DNA of 64,000 nucleotides from an uncultured Lachnospiraceae bacterium (GTDB lineage: Bacteria; Bacillota; Clostridia; Lachnospirales; Lachnospiraceae): positions 40,074 to 104,073 of the forward strand of contig CANOMQ010000012.1 of NCBI GenBank assembly GCA_947567595.1. Direction: 5' to 3'. Position numbers and translations under genes: made by a program. Shown here piece after piece: positions 34,837 through 43,483 of this stretch. The notes under the pieces are model-generated. The model ran no database searches. It had not been told where the DNA came from and worked only from the letters and a program-made list of their open reading frames with translations. Position 1 is the first letter of the stretch. Every line of letters begins with the position of its first letter.

Positions 34837-34998
34837 TGTTCCCCTCTTCCGTCCCCTATGTTTCCATAATCTGTTTACAGTTCTATCATACATCAAATTC
34901 CCCTATTTTGAAAGATAAATTGACGGAATTTTTCGAATTTTTCAAAAAATTTCACTTTTTTACAGTTTATTGTTGCTTTTTTTGTGAAAAATGCCACA

Positions 34999-35034
34999 AA
35001 ATTAGGAGTGCCCACTCCATGACACTCCTAATTT
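34999..35034 (-). terminator. Terminator after the small unknown gene
   Basis: AAATTAGGAGTG (34999-35010) and CACTCCTAATTT (35023-35034) form a 12-pair stem. On the minus strand TTTTGTGGCATTTTT follows. It separates the small gene at 35050 from the polA operon. Confidence 0.75.
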
Positions 35035-35049
35035 GCTGCATTCTTCTGC

Positions 35050-35256
35050 TTACATCATGCTTTCCCCGTCGCTGATTCTTTGGATAAGCTGCTGCATTTC
35101 GTCCTTGCTCTTTACCGATTTGCTTTCCGCAATCAGCTTTTCCTTTTCATACTCCGTAAGATTGCTGTAATTGTCTAACGCGTTCTTGTCCGCCGCAAGT
35201 CCAAAGGACAGACCAAGCGGCAGGCTCGCCTGCTGCATTCCATCTGTAAAATCCAT
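35050..35256 (-). CDS. Small conserved-looking protein of unknown function
   Basis: A 68-residue acidic protein starting MDFTDGMQQASLPLGLSFGL, then LAADKNALDNYSNLTEYEKE and KSVKSKDEMQQLIQRI. It has no signal peptide or membrane segment. GGGGGATTATC lies before the ATG. The TEYEKEKLIAESKSVKSKDEM segment (shortened here to its helix) suggests a helical hairpin. I recall similar short proteins in Lachnospiraceae but can name no function. A strong terminator follows. Confidence 0.65.
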   Translation of the reverse strand: MDFTDGMQQASLPLGLSFGLAADKNALDNYSNLTEYEKEKLIAESKSVKSKDEMQQLIQRISDGESMM

Positions 35257-35362
35257 GATAATCCCCCATTTCCATACAGCCCCAAAAATCCTGTTTTACT
35301 TTGGCTGCCATTTTATTTTCTGTTTTTTCCTTGGGGATTATGCTGGCATTTTTTTCTTAAAA

Positions 35363-37237
35363 TCAAGCTCCTTCCTTGTTTTTCTTGCGAAGCGCCTTAA
35401 CCCGGTACATCTCCGCGTCCGCCGCCTTCATGTAAGCCTGAAACGTCCTGCCCGCCGCAGGATCGGTCACAATCACGCCGATACTGACATGAATGTCATT
35501 TTTTGCAAGCTCCGCAACCACTTCCTCCTTGAACGCCTGCGCGTCCTCGTCCGTATCAACCGGAAAAAAGGCGATAAATTCGTCCCCGCCGTAGCGGTAC
35601 ACATAGCCGTCCTTCCTGCATTTTTCCAAGAGCACCTGCGCAATCCGTTTTAAAATCAAATCGCCGCGTTCGTGCCCGTATGTATCGTTAATCTGCTTGA
35701 AATTGTCCGCGTCCACGAAATGAATGGCGCATTTTCTGCCCTTTTTGCAATACATGCAGTACTGCGGCTCAATCATTTCCGTATACGCAATGCGGTTGTA
35801 CAAGCCCGTGAGCTGGTCGCGGTTGTATATCTCGCGCATTTTTTTGTTTGCCATCTCAAGCTGCCGTTTTTTGTAAAGGTTTTCCAGCGTCTTCGTAATC
35901 GTGCTGTGAATATCGTAAAAATAGGGATTGTCGTACAAAAACCTGCCGTTTTTTAAGATACTAAAGCCCACACAGCACTCCCGGAAATGAATCGGGGAGA
36001 ACATGTATGCGCACCTTGCCCCCTGTACCGCGTAATAGGCAAGCAGCTCCTTTGGATTTTGTAACGCCAAAAAGCGGTTTCCTTCCGTCGCGTATGCCAC
36101 CGTGAGATATTCCCAGTCATAGCCGTCCGTCGCAAAGGCATTTTCCACGGCGCCCTCATACAGCCGTTTGTCCAGCACGATCGCATAGCCGTCGCACTCA
36201 AGGCTCATAAAATACTGCGCAATCTGACTGGAAAACCCGTCGTAATCCTCACACCGGATAATGTCGCTCTCAAACTGGGTAAGCTGCTCCTCCCGCGCCA
36301 GCCGCTCCACATCATAAATGACCTGATTTCTCGCATACTGCCTGTAATCAAGCCGACCGCTGTTCGGGCAGCCGCAGCTCTCCGAGAATACACACTCCGA
36401 CGGCATGAAATGGTTCATCGGCACCTCTTTGCCTGCCCACACGTCCGCCAAAATCTCCATCGTCTTATTTCCGATATGCTCCCGCATGTGGCTGACCGTC
36501 GTAATCTGCGGGTCAAAGTAGACCGCCTTGTCAAGGTTGTCAAAGCCCGTGATTTTAAAGTCGCGCGGGATCTGATACCCGCACGCCTGCGCCTTATAGC
36601 AAAAGCCTGCGGCGATATTGTCGTTGGCGCAGACAAACACGTCGGGAAAGACGACTGTTTTGCCCGCAAAGCCTGCCACGTAGCGCTCAAAATACTGCAC
36701 GCCCGTCGCAAAATCATAATCGCCGTACCACACGGGATTTTCTTCCCGCAAAAGCCCTAACCGGTCAAGGCTCTCCTGATACGACTGCACCCGCAGCTCA
36801 TTCTCATAATTGTCCTTTGGACCGCCTGCAAAGATAAATTTCCTGCAGGCATGCTGATGATACAAATGTTCCATCATATCCGCAATCGGCTTTTTGTTGT
36901 CAATGCCTGCATAGTAAAAGCCCTCTATGTGGTTTCCAATGCTTACGACAGGCTTTTTGCTCCTGCGGATTTGTTCCACCAGCCTGTCAAACACGGCTTT
37001 GTCGGCGATATTGGTGCAGTCCATAATAATCCCGTCAAATGCCGCCAAGTCAGGCAGGGAGTAGATATTGTATTCCCCGTGATTGTGCTTTTCGTCATGG
37101 CTCCAGTTGCCGTGGCAGTTATATTGATACAGGCTGATTTCCTCCTCGCTTTCCGCGATGAACTTCATCATCCCGTCCACCCACGCATACGTAATCAGTC
37201 GTTTCCAGCCATCTGAAAATAATGCTACTTTTTTCAT
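35363..37237 (-). CDS. Diguanylate cyclase with LacI-type ligand-binding domain
   Basis: A 624-residue protein. Residues 1-280 match the periplasmic-binding/LacI sensor fold (KKVALFSDGWKRLITYAW, VFVCANDNIAAGFCYKA, ITGFDNLDKAVYFDPQIT) but without the LacI helix-turn-helix and without a signal peptide. A linker region of about 170 residues and a short coiled coil (LENLYKKRQLEMANKKMREI) lead to a GGDEF domain: NRDQLTGLYNR, HFVDADNFKQINDTYGH, VYRYGGDEFIAFF. The intact GGDEF site suggests active c-di-GMP synthesis, controlled by a cytoplasmic small molecule, perhaps a sugar. The start at 37237 has GGAGG 8 bases upstream. Confidence 0.9.
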   Translation of the reverse strand: MKKVALFSDGWKRLITYAWVDGMMKFIAESEEEISLYQYNCHGNWSHDEKHNHGEYNIYSLPDLAAFDGIIMDCTNIADKAVFDRLVEQIRRSKKPVVSIGNHIEGFYYAGIDNKKPIADMMEHLYHQHACRKFIFAGGPKDNYENELRVQSYQESLDRLGLLREENPVWYGDYDFATGVQYFERYVAGFAGKTVVFPDVFVCANDNIAAGFCYKAQACGYQIPRDFKITGFDNLDKAVYFDPQITTVSHMREHIGNKTMEILADVWAGKEVPMNHFMPSECVFSESCGCPNSGRLDYRQYARNQVIYDVERLAREEQLTQFESDIIRCEDYDGFSSQIAQYFMSLECDGYAIVLDKRLYEGAVENAFATDGYDWEYLTVAYATEGNRFLALQNPKELLAYYAVQGARCAYMFSPIHFRECCVGFSILKNGRFLYDNPYFYDIHSTITKTLENLYKKRQLEMANKKMREIYNRDQLTGLYNRIAYTEMIEPQYCMYCKKGRKCAIHFVDADNFKQINDTYGHERGDLILKRIAQVLLEKCRKDGYVYRYGGDEFIAFFPVDTDEDAQAFKEEVVAELAKNDIHVSIGVIVTDPAAGRTFQAYMKAADAEMYRVKALRKKNKEGA

Positions 37238-37290
37238 TCCTTCAGCCTCCATTCCGTGACGGAGTATTTTGCGTGTTTTTTATAATTTCT

Positions 37291-37319
37291 ATTATACCGT
37301 AATCTTGGCTGCAAAACAA
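37291..37319 (-). promoter_or_regulatory. Promoter of the LacI-GGDEF gene
   Basis: Minus strand: TTGTTT (37314-37319), 17-base spacer, TATAAT (37291-37296), about 54 bases ahead of the start codon. Confidence 0.65.
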
Positions 37320-37343
37320 TGAAAATCTGACAATTCCCGCACT

Positions 37344-38270
37344 TTACCGAAATCCATCATAAAAAAACGGCTCACTTTTGGTAAATTCCCCATGTTCGCC
37401 ATAAATGACCAGCCTGTAAATCCCTTGAAAAAGTGTCGGGTATTGTTTTAGCGTCTCTTGGGGGATTTCATATTGTTTTGTCTCGGACGGTTGGAGTGCC
37501 GTGAATGTTAAATTATTATCAAACGGTGCGTTCAGCTCAAGCCAAATGCCCTGATACCATAGCTCGATATGCGGAAGCGACTGGTCGTAACTCCAGTCCT
37601 GCGCCGTGTCGTTGCGCAGTGTGCAGTTTAAGAAGCTCCCCTCTTCCTTTTCCAATGCAATTCCCTGTGTTGAAGGTCTTTCGCGCAGCGGCTCTGTCTG
37701 GTCGTATGTGCCGCTTAGGGAAAATGCGGACAGGTATGCTTCCAAGTTGACGGACGCATACTGGCTCTCCTGTGCTGACCATGCTATATATTCCGTATCC
37801 AGCGCGCCGATATGCCCCGCAGGATAGATGATGTCGGTTTCCTGAAAGGTCAGGTAATAGCTGTTCTCTAATATGGAAGAAATTGGATTGTCTTTTTTTA
37901 TTTTTGGGATTGTTGCTTTTATGGCTTCATGGTAAATTTGATAAGTGACGACATCACAGGCTTGAATGGAGCATTTGGTTCTATACAATTTGCGCTTTCT
38001 GCCTGTTTCCACCATTGCGTTTGGATTTGTGGACGCCTCAAAGGTAACGGTAGCGTCTTTTTTTGTGCAAAACGAAATATCGCCATTAACCAAAAAGGTT
38101 AATTCCCGGTATGCCGGATAGTCCTTCCATAAAACAGACTGGATTTGTAAATTCTGGGTGGTAATTTTGTATGGTAATTCATCTGTAATTGATATGGTCT
38201 GCTGTCTGCCCTGTAGGTAGCCTACCCGAATTGTATCCGCCTTACCAAAACAGATTATTGTAACAACCAT
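37344..38270 (-). CDS. Secreted-looking protein with Ig-like C-terminal domain; start uncertain
   Basis: About 309 residues. The last 100 (NCTLRNDTAQDWSYDQS, HIELWYQGIWLELNAP, LQPSETKQYEI, GIYRLVIYGEHGEF) resemble the bacterial Ig-like domain Big_14 found on envelope proteins; the first 200 are unassigned beta-rich sequence. The ATG at 38270 has no good ribosome site. The frame runs open upstream to the stop codon of the ABC permease, which lies in the same frame 12 codons away. An ATG at 38296 followed by a T7 tract (38286-38292) would give a signal-like start (MIFFVVCDTMVVTIICFG) if the tract had one more T. A slipped homopolymer or a miscalled base is therefore possible. It is probably cotranscribed with the ABC module. 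Confidence 0.6.
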   Translation of the reverse strand: MVVTIICFGKADTIRVGYLQGRQQTISITDELPYKITTQNLQIQSVLWKDYPAYRELTFLVNGDISFCTKKDATVTFEASTNPNAMVETGRKRKLYRTKCSIQACDVVTYQIYHEAIKATIPKIKKDNPISSILENSYYLTFQETDIIYPAGHIGALDTEYIAWSAQESQYASVNLEAYLSAFSLSGTYDQTEPLRERPSTQGIALEKEEGSFLNCTLRNDTAQDWSYDQSLPHIELWYQGIWLELNAPFDNNLTFTALQPSETKQYEIPQETLKQYPTLFQGIYRLVIYGEHGEFTKSEPFFYDGFR

Positions 38271-38306
38271 TGTATCACAGACTACAAAAAAATCATATCG
38301 TTTTCT

Positions 38307-40385
38307 TTAAAGGGAACCATCCACATTGCGCTTAAAGCCCACATAAGTCAGTGCAAAATAGACTAGATACACCCCCAAAAACATCCCCACGCCATACAGG
38401 AAAAAGACGCCATGCGCCGTCTCCACCCCCGTTTCCCTGACAAAAACGCGGCTTATGGAGAGCACCATACTGCCAATCACAACCGCCAAAACAGCAGGAC
38501 AAAGATAGAAGGCGGACAACTGCCGGAAAATCAAGCCATTCACCTGCGCCGTATTCAGCCCGAGCTTTCGCAGCACGTCATAGCGGAACCGGTACTTTGC
38601 GGAATCGCTAAGCTGCTGCACACATAGCACCGTCACCGCCACGCAGACAAACACAAAACCGATATACGCAATCGGCATAATCACGGACATCAGCACATAG
38701 CCTGCCTCCGAAAGCGCATTGTCGCGCACCAGATTGGCAGAAGCGCTGTTAAATAAGTGGTCGGAGCCGGTACAGGCGCTATAGAGCACGTCATATTCCG
38801 ACTGCCACGCCTTTTTCCCTTCCAAAGAAAGCATATCCAGCTTTTTCTCCAGTCCCGCAGGCGCTTCCCCCTCCAGCTTGGCCACAAGCTCCGAATAATA
38901 CGGTTTCATACGTGCAGCCGCCACCGCGTCCGGCACGATAATCAGACAGTCTCCCCCGTTATGCCCGTCCTGCGAAAAAGGCTCGTCATAAATTCCCGCA
39001 CAGCTTAATGGTTCCTTTCCCGAAGCGTCCAAAATTTCCAGCCCATCACCAATCGCCTCTGCCTGCCTTCTCAGCCGTTTTTTGATATGCACCGCATACT
39101 GCCCGTCGTCCAACGAAACCGTTTCATACCCCAGCATACGCCTTAACGCATTGTAATCCGAAAGCCGCATATACGTGTCGCTTGCACAGTACGCAAGCTG
39201 TTCCTCCCGGATAAGTTCCAAGTTCGCGCTTCCATCCTCATTTAAAAATATTGTGCCCCACGTTTCCAAATGCGTATACAGCCAGACAGCCACTTGGTCA
39301 TCGCCGTCCGTATAAATATGATACACATGGCTTTGCGTAATCCCGACCTCACTTTCAATCAGCGAAAGCTCCCTTGAAAAGTCCTTGTGAACGTCGGCAT
39401 TATAGAGCTGGACGTCAAACGGAGCCTTTTCCACAAGCACCATTGTCTGATAAGCGTTGAGCATTAACGCAATCGTCATTCCCATCAGCGCAATGGTAAA
39501 TAACGCCGTCAGCGTTCCCATTGTAAACTGCATTGTACGAAGTTTCGAGGCAAACTGCCGCAGCAAGAATAAATTCTGCCCGCGGTAAATGGCGCTGCCC
39601 TTTCTTCTGATATAACAGACAATCCACGCCGAAAGCCCCATGTAAAACAGATAAATGGCAAGGACAAGACAAATCAGAAACAATGCCACCTTTCCCATAT
39701 TGTCCAAGCCTGTGATAATCCTGCGAAGAAACAGAAGAAACAGCGCGGAGACAGGGAACAGGAGCTGCTTTACATTCTGATACCGCTCCCTGATTTCCTC
39801 ATTCTGCCGCCTTGCGTTCATCAGTGCCCTGATTGTCATTTTCTTAAATGTGCGCCTGCACCGGAAAAGCGCCAAACAATAACACCCCGCGTAGCAGACC
39901 GCCGTCATCAGAAACGTGCCGCCATGAAACCGGATATGCAGGCGGTATTCCATTCGCAGCATTGTGTACATGACGGCAAGCAGAATTTCCCGCAATAAAA
40001 TCCCGGCAAAAAGCCCCGGAACAAACGCTGCAATGCCAAGGAGCACATTCTCCCTTTGGTATAGCTTGAATATCATTTGGTTCTTCATGCCAAGCAGCAG
40101 GTAAATCCCGAACTCACCGCTGCGCTTTTCCATGATAAACCGCACCATATACCGCATGAGCCATGTCACAATCCATATGATGAATGCCGTCGTCAGCACC
40201 AGCAAAAACGCCAGCCACCCGTCGTCCGTTCCAATCAGCTTCTTTGTGTCATCCTGAAAAATCAGACTGTTGAAGGCATACATCAGCGCCGTGACAAGAA
40301 GGAGTGTCAGGACATACACCAAGTAATCCCGTACCATGCGTTTCATGTTGCGAAACGCAAGTGTTGTAAACAAATGCTTATTCAT
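38307..40385 (-). CDS. ABC transporter permease, BceB-like (FtsX domain)
   Basis: A 692-residue membrane protein with about ten transmembrane segments and a large extracytoplasmic domain between segments 7 and 8 (about 280-510), the layout of BceB-type permeases. It begins MNKHLFTTLAFRNMKRM; the first FtsX-like part has KRSGEFGIYLLLGMKNQMI, and the last part has RFRYDVLRKLGLNTAQVNG. BceAB modules remove peptide antibiotics from lipid targets and also signal to their kinase. Here the ATPase, a 48-residue protein, the kinase and the response regulator are encoded just upstream. The start at 40385 lies 8 bases inside the ATPase gene end, after GGAGG. Confidence 0.88.
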   Translation of the reverse strand: MNKHLFTTLAFRNMKRMVRDYLVYVLTLLLVTALMYAFNSLIFQDDTKKLIGTDDGWLAFLLVLTTAFIIWIVTWLMRYMVRFIMEKRSGEFGIYLLLGMKNQMIFKLYQRENVLLGIAAFVPGLFAGILLREILLAVMYTMLRMEYRLHIRFHGGTFLMTAVCYAGCYCLALFRCRRTFKKMTIRALMNARRQNEEIRERYQNVKQLLFPVSALFLLFLRRIITGLDNMGKVALFLICLVLAIYLFYMGLSAWIVCYIRRKGSAIYRGQNLFLLRQFASKLRTMQFTMGTLTALFTIALMGMTIALMLNAYQTMVLVEKAPFDVQLYNADVHKDFSRELSLIESEVGITQSHVYHIYTDGDDQVAVWLYTHLETWGTIFLNEDGSANLELIREEQLAYCASDTYMRLSDYNALRRMLGYETVSLDDGQYAVHIKKRLRRQAEAIGDGLEILDASGKEPLSCAGIYDEPFSQDGHNGGDCLIIVPDAVAAARMKPYYSELVAKLEGEAPAGLEKKLDMLSLEGKKAWQSEYDVLYSACTGSDHLFNSASANLVRDNALSEAGYVLMSVIMPIAYIGFVFVCVAVTVLCVQQLSDSAKYRFRYDVLRKLGLNTAQVNGLIFRQLSAFYLCPAVLAVVIGSMVLSISRVFVRETGVETAHGVFFLYGVGMFLGVYLVYFALTYVGFKRNVDGSL

Positions 40386-41139
40386 AGTGCACACCTCCTG
40401 TCAGGGACAGCACGTCCAGTATTTCCTGAAAAAACAGCTTCCGCTCCTTTTTGCCCCGCACAAGCTCGTGAAAAATATTCCCGTCCTTCAAAAATAAAAT
40501 CCGTCCGCAATAGCTTGCGGAAAACGCGTCATGTGTGACCATGAAAATCGTGGCGTTTTCCGATGAATTGAGTTGCGTAAACGTCTCCATCAAAACCTGC
40601 GCGGAGTGGGAATCCAGCGCGCCTGTCGGCTCGTCCGCCAAAATGAGCTTCGGGTGGTTGACCAGTGCCCTTGCACAGGCGCAGCGCTGCTTCTGCCCTC
40701 CCGAGACCTGATACGGAAATTTATCCCGTATGTCGGCAATCCCAAGCAGCGCGAGCATTTCATCACACCGCCGCTGCACGTCCTGCCTGCGCCCGCCCTG
40801 TAACGCAAGCGCGAGTAAGATGTTTTCCTCAATCGTGAGCGTGTCCAGCAGGTTGTAATCCTGAAAGACAAAGCCGAGATTTTCCCTGCGGAAATCGGCG
40901 AGCATATCATCAGACAACGCCGTAATATCTGTTTTCCCGTAAAAAATATGCCCTGCCGTCGCACGGTCAATTGTCGCAAGCAGGTTGAGCAGCGTCGTCT
41001 TGCCGGAGCCTGACGCGCCCATCACGCCCACAAATTCCCCCTGTGCAACGTTGAAGGAAACCCGGTCAACAGCCTTTGTCACATTCGCTCCTATTCCGTA
41101 GTATTTTTCAATATCACATACACTGATATATGGTTCCAT
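40378..41139 (-). CDS. ABC transporter ATP-binding protein, BceA-like
   Basis: A 253-residue ATPase. Walker A is GASGSGKTTLLNLLA, Q-loop NLGFVFQDYNLLDTLT, signature QVSGGQKQRCACARAL, Walker B LILADEPTGALD, and the switch His in IFMVTHDAFSA. Together with the permease downstream it forms a MacB/Bce-type exporter or detoxification pump. The final residues overlap the permease start by 8 bases. GGAGTG precedes the ATG. Confidence 0.93.
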   Translation of the reverse strand: MEPYISVCDIEKYYGIGANVTKAVDRVSFNVAQGEFVGVMGASGSGKTTLLNLLATIDRATAGHIFYGKTDITALSDDMLADFRRENLGFVFQDYNLLDTLTIEENILLALALQGGRRQDVQRRCDEMLALLGIADIRDKFPYQVSGGQKQRCACARALVNHPKLILADEPTGALDSHSAQVLMETFTQLNSSENATIFMVTHDAFSASYCGRILFLKDGNIFHELVRGKKERKLFFQEILDVLSLTGGVHYE

Positions 41140-41282
41140 GTTTCATCACTCCTACTGCTTTTTCTTTGCATCGGTTCGTATTATTATGCAATGTTTCTCT
41201 TTGAACTATTTTAGCAGTCTGAAACATTTTTTGGTATGGTTTTTTCTTAATGTATTCTTACGAAAATGAAAGATAAAGCAAT

Positions 41283-41324
41283 AAAAGGTGCAAAGCCTTC
41301 TCATTATAAGACCTTGCACCTTTT
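41283..41324 (-). terminator. Terminator after the 48-residue gene
   Basis: AAAAGGTGCAA (41283-41293) pairs with TTGCACCTTTT (41314-41324), an 11-pair stem with a 20-base loop. It separates the small gene from the ABC genes. The stretch 41140-41282 holds nothing else I can support. Confidence 0.75.
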
Positions 41325-41340
41325 CATTCACAGTTAATTG

Positions 41341-41487
41341 CTATTCATTGTCTTCTTTTTTATTACTGCTTTCATTTTCTTTCGGATCATGGGTTTCAAT
41401 ATACTCGATAAGGTCAAGTATTTTTGTATCACTTACACCATCCGCTCTTAAACTTCTAATAAGATTTACAATTTCTTTCCCTGTCAT
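41341..41487 (-). CDS. 48-residue protein between kinase and ABC genes
   Basis: A small acidic protein: MTGKEIVNLIRSLRADGVSD followed by KILDLIEYIETHDPKENE and a Lys/Glu-rich tail. GCGGGTGA lies before the ATG at 41487, and a terminator follows the stop. The first 33 residues would form two helices of helix-turn-helix-like spacing, but this is too short to call a fold. Its place inside a Bce-type module and its own terminator suggest a real gene, perhaps a small modulator. Confidence 0.6.
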   Translation of the reverse strand: MTGKEIVNLIRSLRADGVSDTKILDLIEYIETHDPKENESSNKKEDNE

Positions 41488-41573
41488 ACAATCACCCGCT
41501 TTCATTTGATTTATGCTGATTGCTACAATTTAATCATAACAGATTATGAAAACGGTGTAAAGCCTTGAATTTG

Positions 41574-42638
41574 CTAAGTTTTATCACAGCACGAAACTCC
41601 TGATGTCAAATCCCCCACCGGAAACTCCAAAATCATCTTCGTCCCGCTCCCATACTCCGACTCCGCATAAATAGGAACCCCAAGCCTCTCGCAAAGCTTC
41701 CGGCACAGATACAGCCCCATTCCCGTGGAACGTCCAACATGCCTCCCGTTGCTGCCCGTAAACCCCTTGTCAAAAATACGGGGCAGCTCCTGCGCTAAAA
41801 TCCCCAATCCGTTATCCTCAACCACTAACCGCACACAACCGTCTCCTGCTTTTGTATAAATATTGATAAACAAATGTTCTTTACGATACTTGACACTGTT
41901 CCACAACAATTGATTTAAAATAAACACAAGCCACTTCCGGTCTGTATACGCAAAATCCGGACAATCCACCTGCGCGCGGGCTTGATTTTGGATTAACAGC
42001 AGCCTGTTTTTGGATAACGCCTCATACACCCCCTCCGCAAGCGGCGTCCGCGCGATAAAATAATCCTTGTAAACCGCCTCAGACCTCGCATAATACAGCA
42101 CCATCTCCACATCATTCTCAATCCGGCAGCTCTCCTGCAAAATATCCGTAAACGCTTTTTGAACCTCCATATCCGCGCCGTCCGCGCTGCCCCCACGCTT
42201 CCTGTAATTCTCACAAATAGACGCAATCCCCGTAATCGGCGCCTTCACCTCATGCACCCAGCATTCGATATATTCCCGATATGCCTTTTGCTGCTCCTCA
42301 AGCTGCCGGATTTTCTCAATCACCGATTTATTTGACACCCGTATCAGCTCCTGATAAAGCCTGTCCTCCAACCCAAACGCCTTTGGCATAAGCTCTCCCA
42401 GCAAATACGGCTGCTCTACCTGCCCCAAAATCTCGTCAATTTTGCAAAAATGCCTCCTCCGCTCCCAATACGAGCCAAACAGATACACCGCCAAAATCAA
42501 CCCCCAAATCAGCAAAATCAGCAGGCTACAGTCCCTTCCATACCCCGTCATACGCAAAAACGCAGCCAGCAGAACCATACAGACTACATGGAATAAAAGC
42601 AGCAAAGCCCTGTCCTTAATATACGCGCCAAACCTCAT
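41574..42638 (-). CDS. Sensor histidine kinase, BceS-like
   Basis: A 354-residue membrane kinase with two N-terminal transmembrane helices (about 10-60) and almost no external loop, the intramembrane-sensing type paired with Bce permeases. The H-box is ECWVHEVKAPITGIAS (His near 135), the N-box ILNQLLWNSVKY, then VVEDNGLGI and the G2 box STGMGLYLCRKL. Its ATG overlaps the stop of the response regulator (ATGA). The likely signal is the transport activity of the ABC permease downstream. Confidence 0.92.
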   Translation of the reverse strand: MRFGAYIKDRALLLLFHVVCMVLLAAFLRMTGYGRDCSLLILLIWGLILAVYLFGSYWERRRHFCKIDEILGQVEQPYLLGELMPKAFGLEDRLYQELIRVSNKSVIEKIRQLEEQQKAYREYIECWVHEVKAPITGIASICENYRKRGGSADGADMEVQKAFTDILQESCRIENDVEMVLYYARSEAVYKDYFIARTPLAEGVYEALSKNRLLLIQNQARAQVDCPDFAYTDRKWLVFILNQLLWNSVKYRKEHLFINIYTKAGDGCVRLVVEDNGLGILAQELPRIFDKGFTGSNGRHVGRSTGMGLYLCRKLCERLGVPIYAESEYGSGTKMILEFPVGDLTSGVSCCDKT

Positions 42639-43306
42639 ACCCGATACCCCATTCCCCGCTTTGTCTCAATCAAATCCGCCACGCCAAGCCCTCGCAGCTT
42701 TTCGCGGATACGCGCGACATGAACGCTCAAGGTATTGTCGTCAATAAACATCTGATTATCCCATAAATGCTCAATCAGCTCCATCCTCGATACATACATC
42801 CCCGCATGTGTGAACAGATATTGGAGAATTTTCATTTCATTTTTGGTCAGCTCCGCGCTCCCATCTGCTACCGAAAGGCAACAGCCTGCACTGTCCAAAA
42901 CCACGCCGCGGCAGGAAAAGATACCCGCGCGCTCTCCCTCCCCGCGCCTTGTCCGCTTTAAAACAGCCGCAATCCGCGCAAGCAAAATGGACGCCTGATA
43001 AGGCTTTGTAATATAGTCGTCCCCGCCCCCAAGCATTCCGTTCAGCTCGTCCATCGCGTCCGTGCGGCTGGTCAGGAAAATAACAGGGATATCTGACTTG
43101 GCGCGAAGCCTTTTACACACCGTAAAACCGGAGACATCGGGCAAATTCACGTCCAAAAGAACCAAATCCGGACACGCCCTTAAAATCTGCTGCTCCAAGA
43201 AATCAAACGTTTCCGACGCAGTCACCTGATAGAGCGCATTTTCCAGTAAAAGCTTTAATTCCCTGCGCACGATTACCTCATCCTCCGCAACAAAAATATG
43301 CACCAT
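42635..43306 (-). CDS. OmpR-type response regulator, BceR-like
   Basis: A 223-residue regulator. The receiver carries VAEDEVIVRRE, phospho-acceptor Asp in LVLLDVNLPDVSGF, VIFLTSRTDAMDE and YITKPYQ. The C-terminal winged helix has LTKNEMKILQYLFTHAG and DDNTLSVHVARIREKL. The start at 43306 (MVHIFVAEDE) follows AAAGGGG. It heads a regulator-kinase-small protein-ATPase-permease series and probably activates the ABC genes after peptide stress. Confidence 0.93.
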   Translation of the reverse strand: MVHIFVAEDEVIVRRELKLLLENALYQVTASETFDFLEQQILRACPDLVLLDVNLPDVSGFTVCKRLRAKSDIPVIFLTSRTDAMDELNGMLGGGDDYITKPYQASILLARIAAVLKRTRRGEGERAGIFSCRGVVLDSAGCCLSVADGSAELTKNEMKILQYLFTHAGMYVSRMELIEHLWDNQMFIDDNTLSVHVARIREKLRGLGVADLIETKRGMGYRV

Positions 43307-43360
43307 GTACACCCCTTTCTTCCTAAAAACCGTACGGCATTATTTTATTCAAACAAAAAA

Positions 43361-43370
43361 ATTATACCAT
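43361..43370 (-). promoter_or_regulatory. Extended -10 of the Bce-like regulator gene
   Basis: Minus strand TGGTATAAT (TATAAT at 43361-43366), an extended -10 with no clear -35, about 55 bases before the regulator start. Confidence 0.5.
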
Positions 43371-43405
43371 TCCTTTTGGAAGAAAAAAAGAGCAGACGAT
43401 TTTAT

Positions 43406-43434
43406 TTGAAAAAGTGTGAAAAATATGTCATACT
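43406..43434 (+). promoter_or_regulatory. Promoter of the cytidylate-kinase-like gene
   Basis: TTGAAA (43406-43411), 17-base spacer, CATACT (43429-43434). The palindrome ATACTATATAGTAT (43430-43443) overlaps the -10 and may be an operator. Confidence 0.45.
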
Positions 43435-43483
43435 ATATAGTATAAACAGGAAATCAGTCAGATGAGCAGAAAGGATGATGTGT

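Noticed and set aside
40378-41139. Simple macrolide-exporter (MacB) label for the ABC pair
   Set aside because: The permease has the large loop and ten segments of BceB, and a BceRS-like pair is encoded directly upstream.
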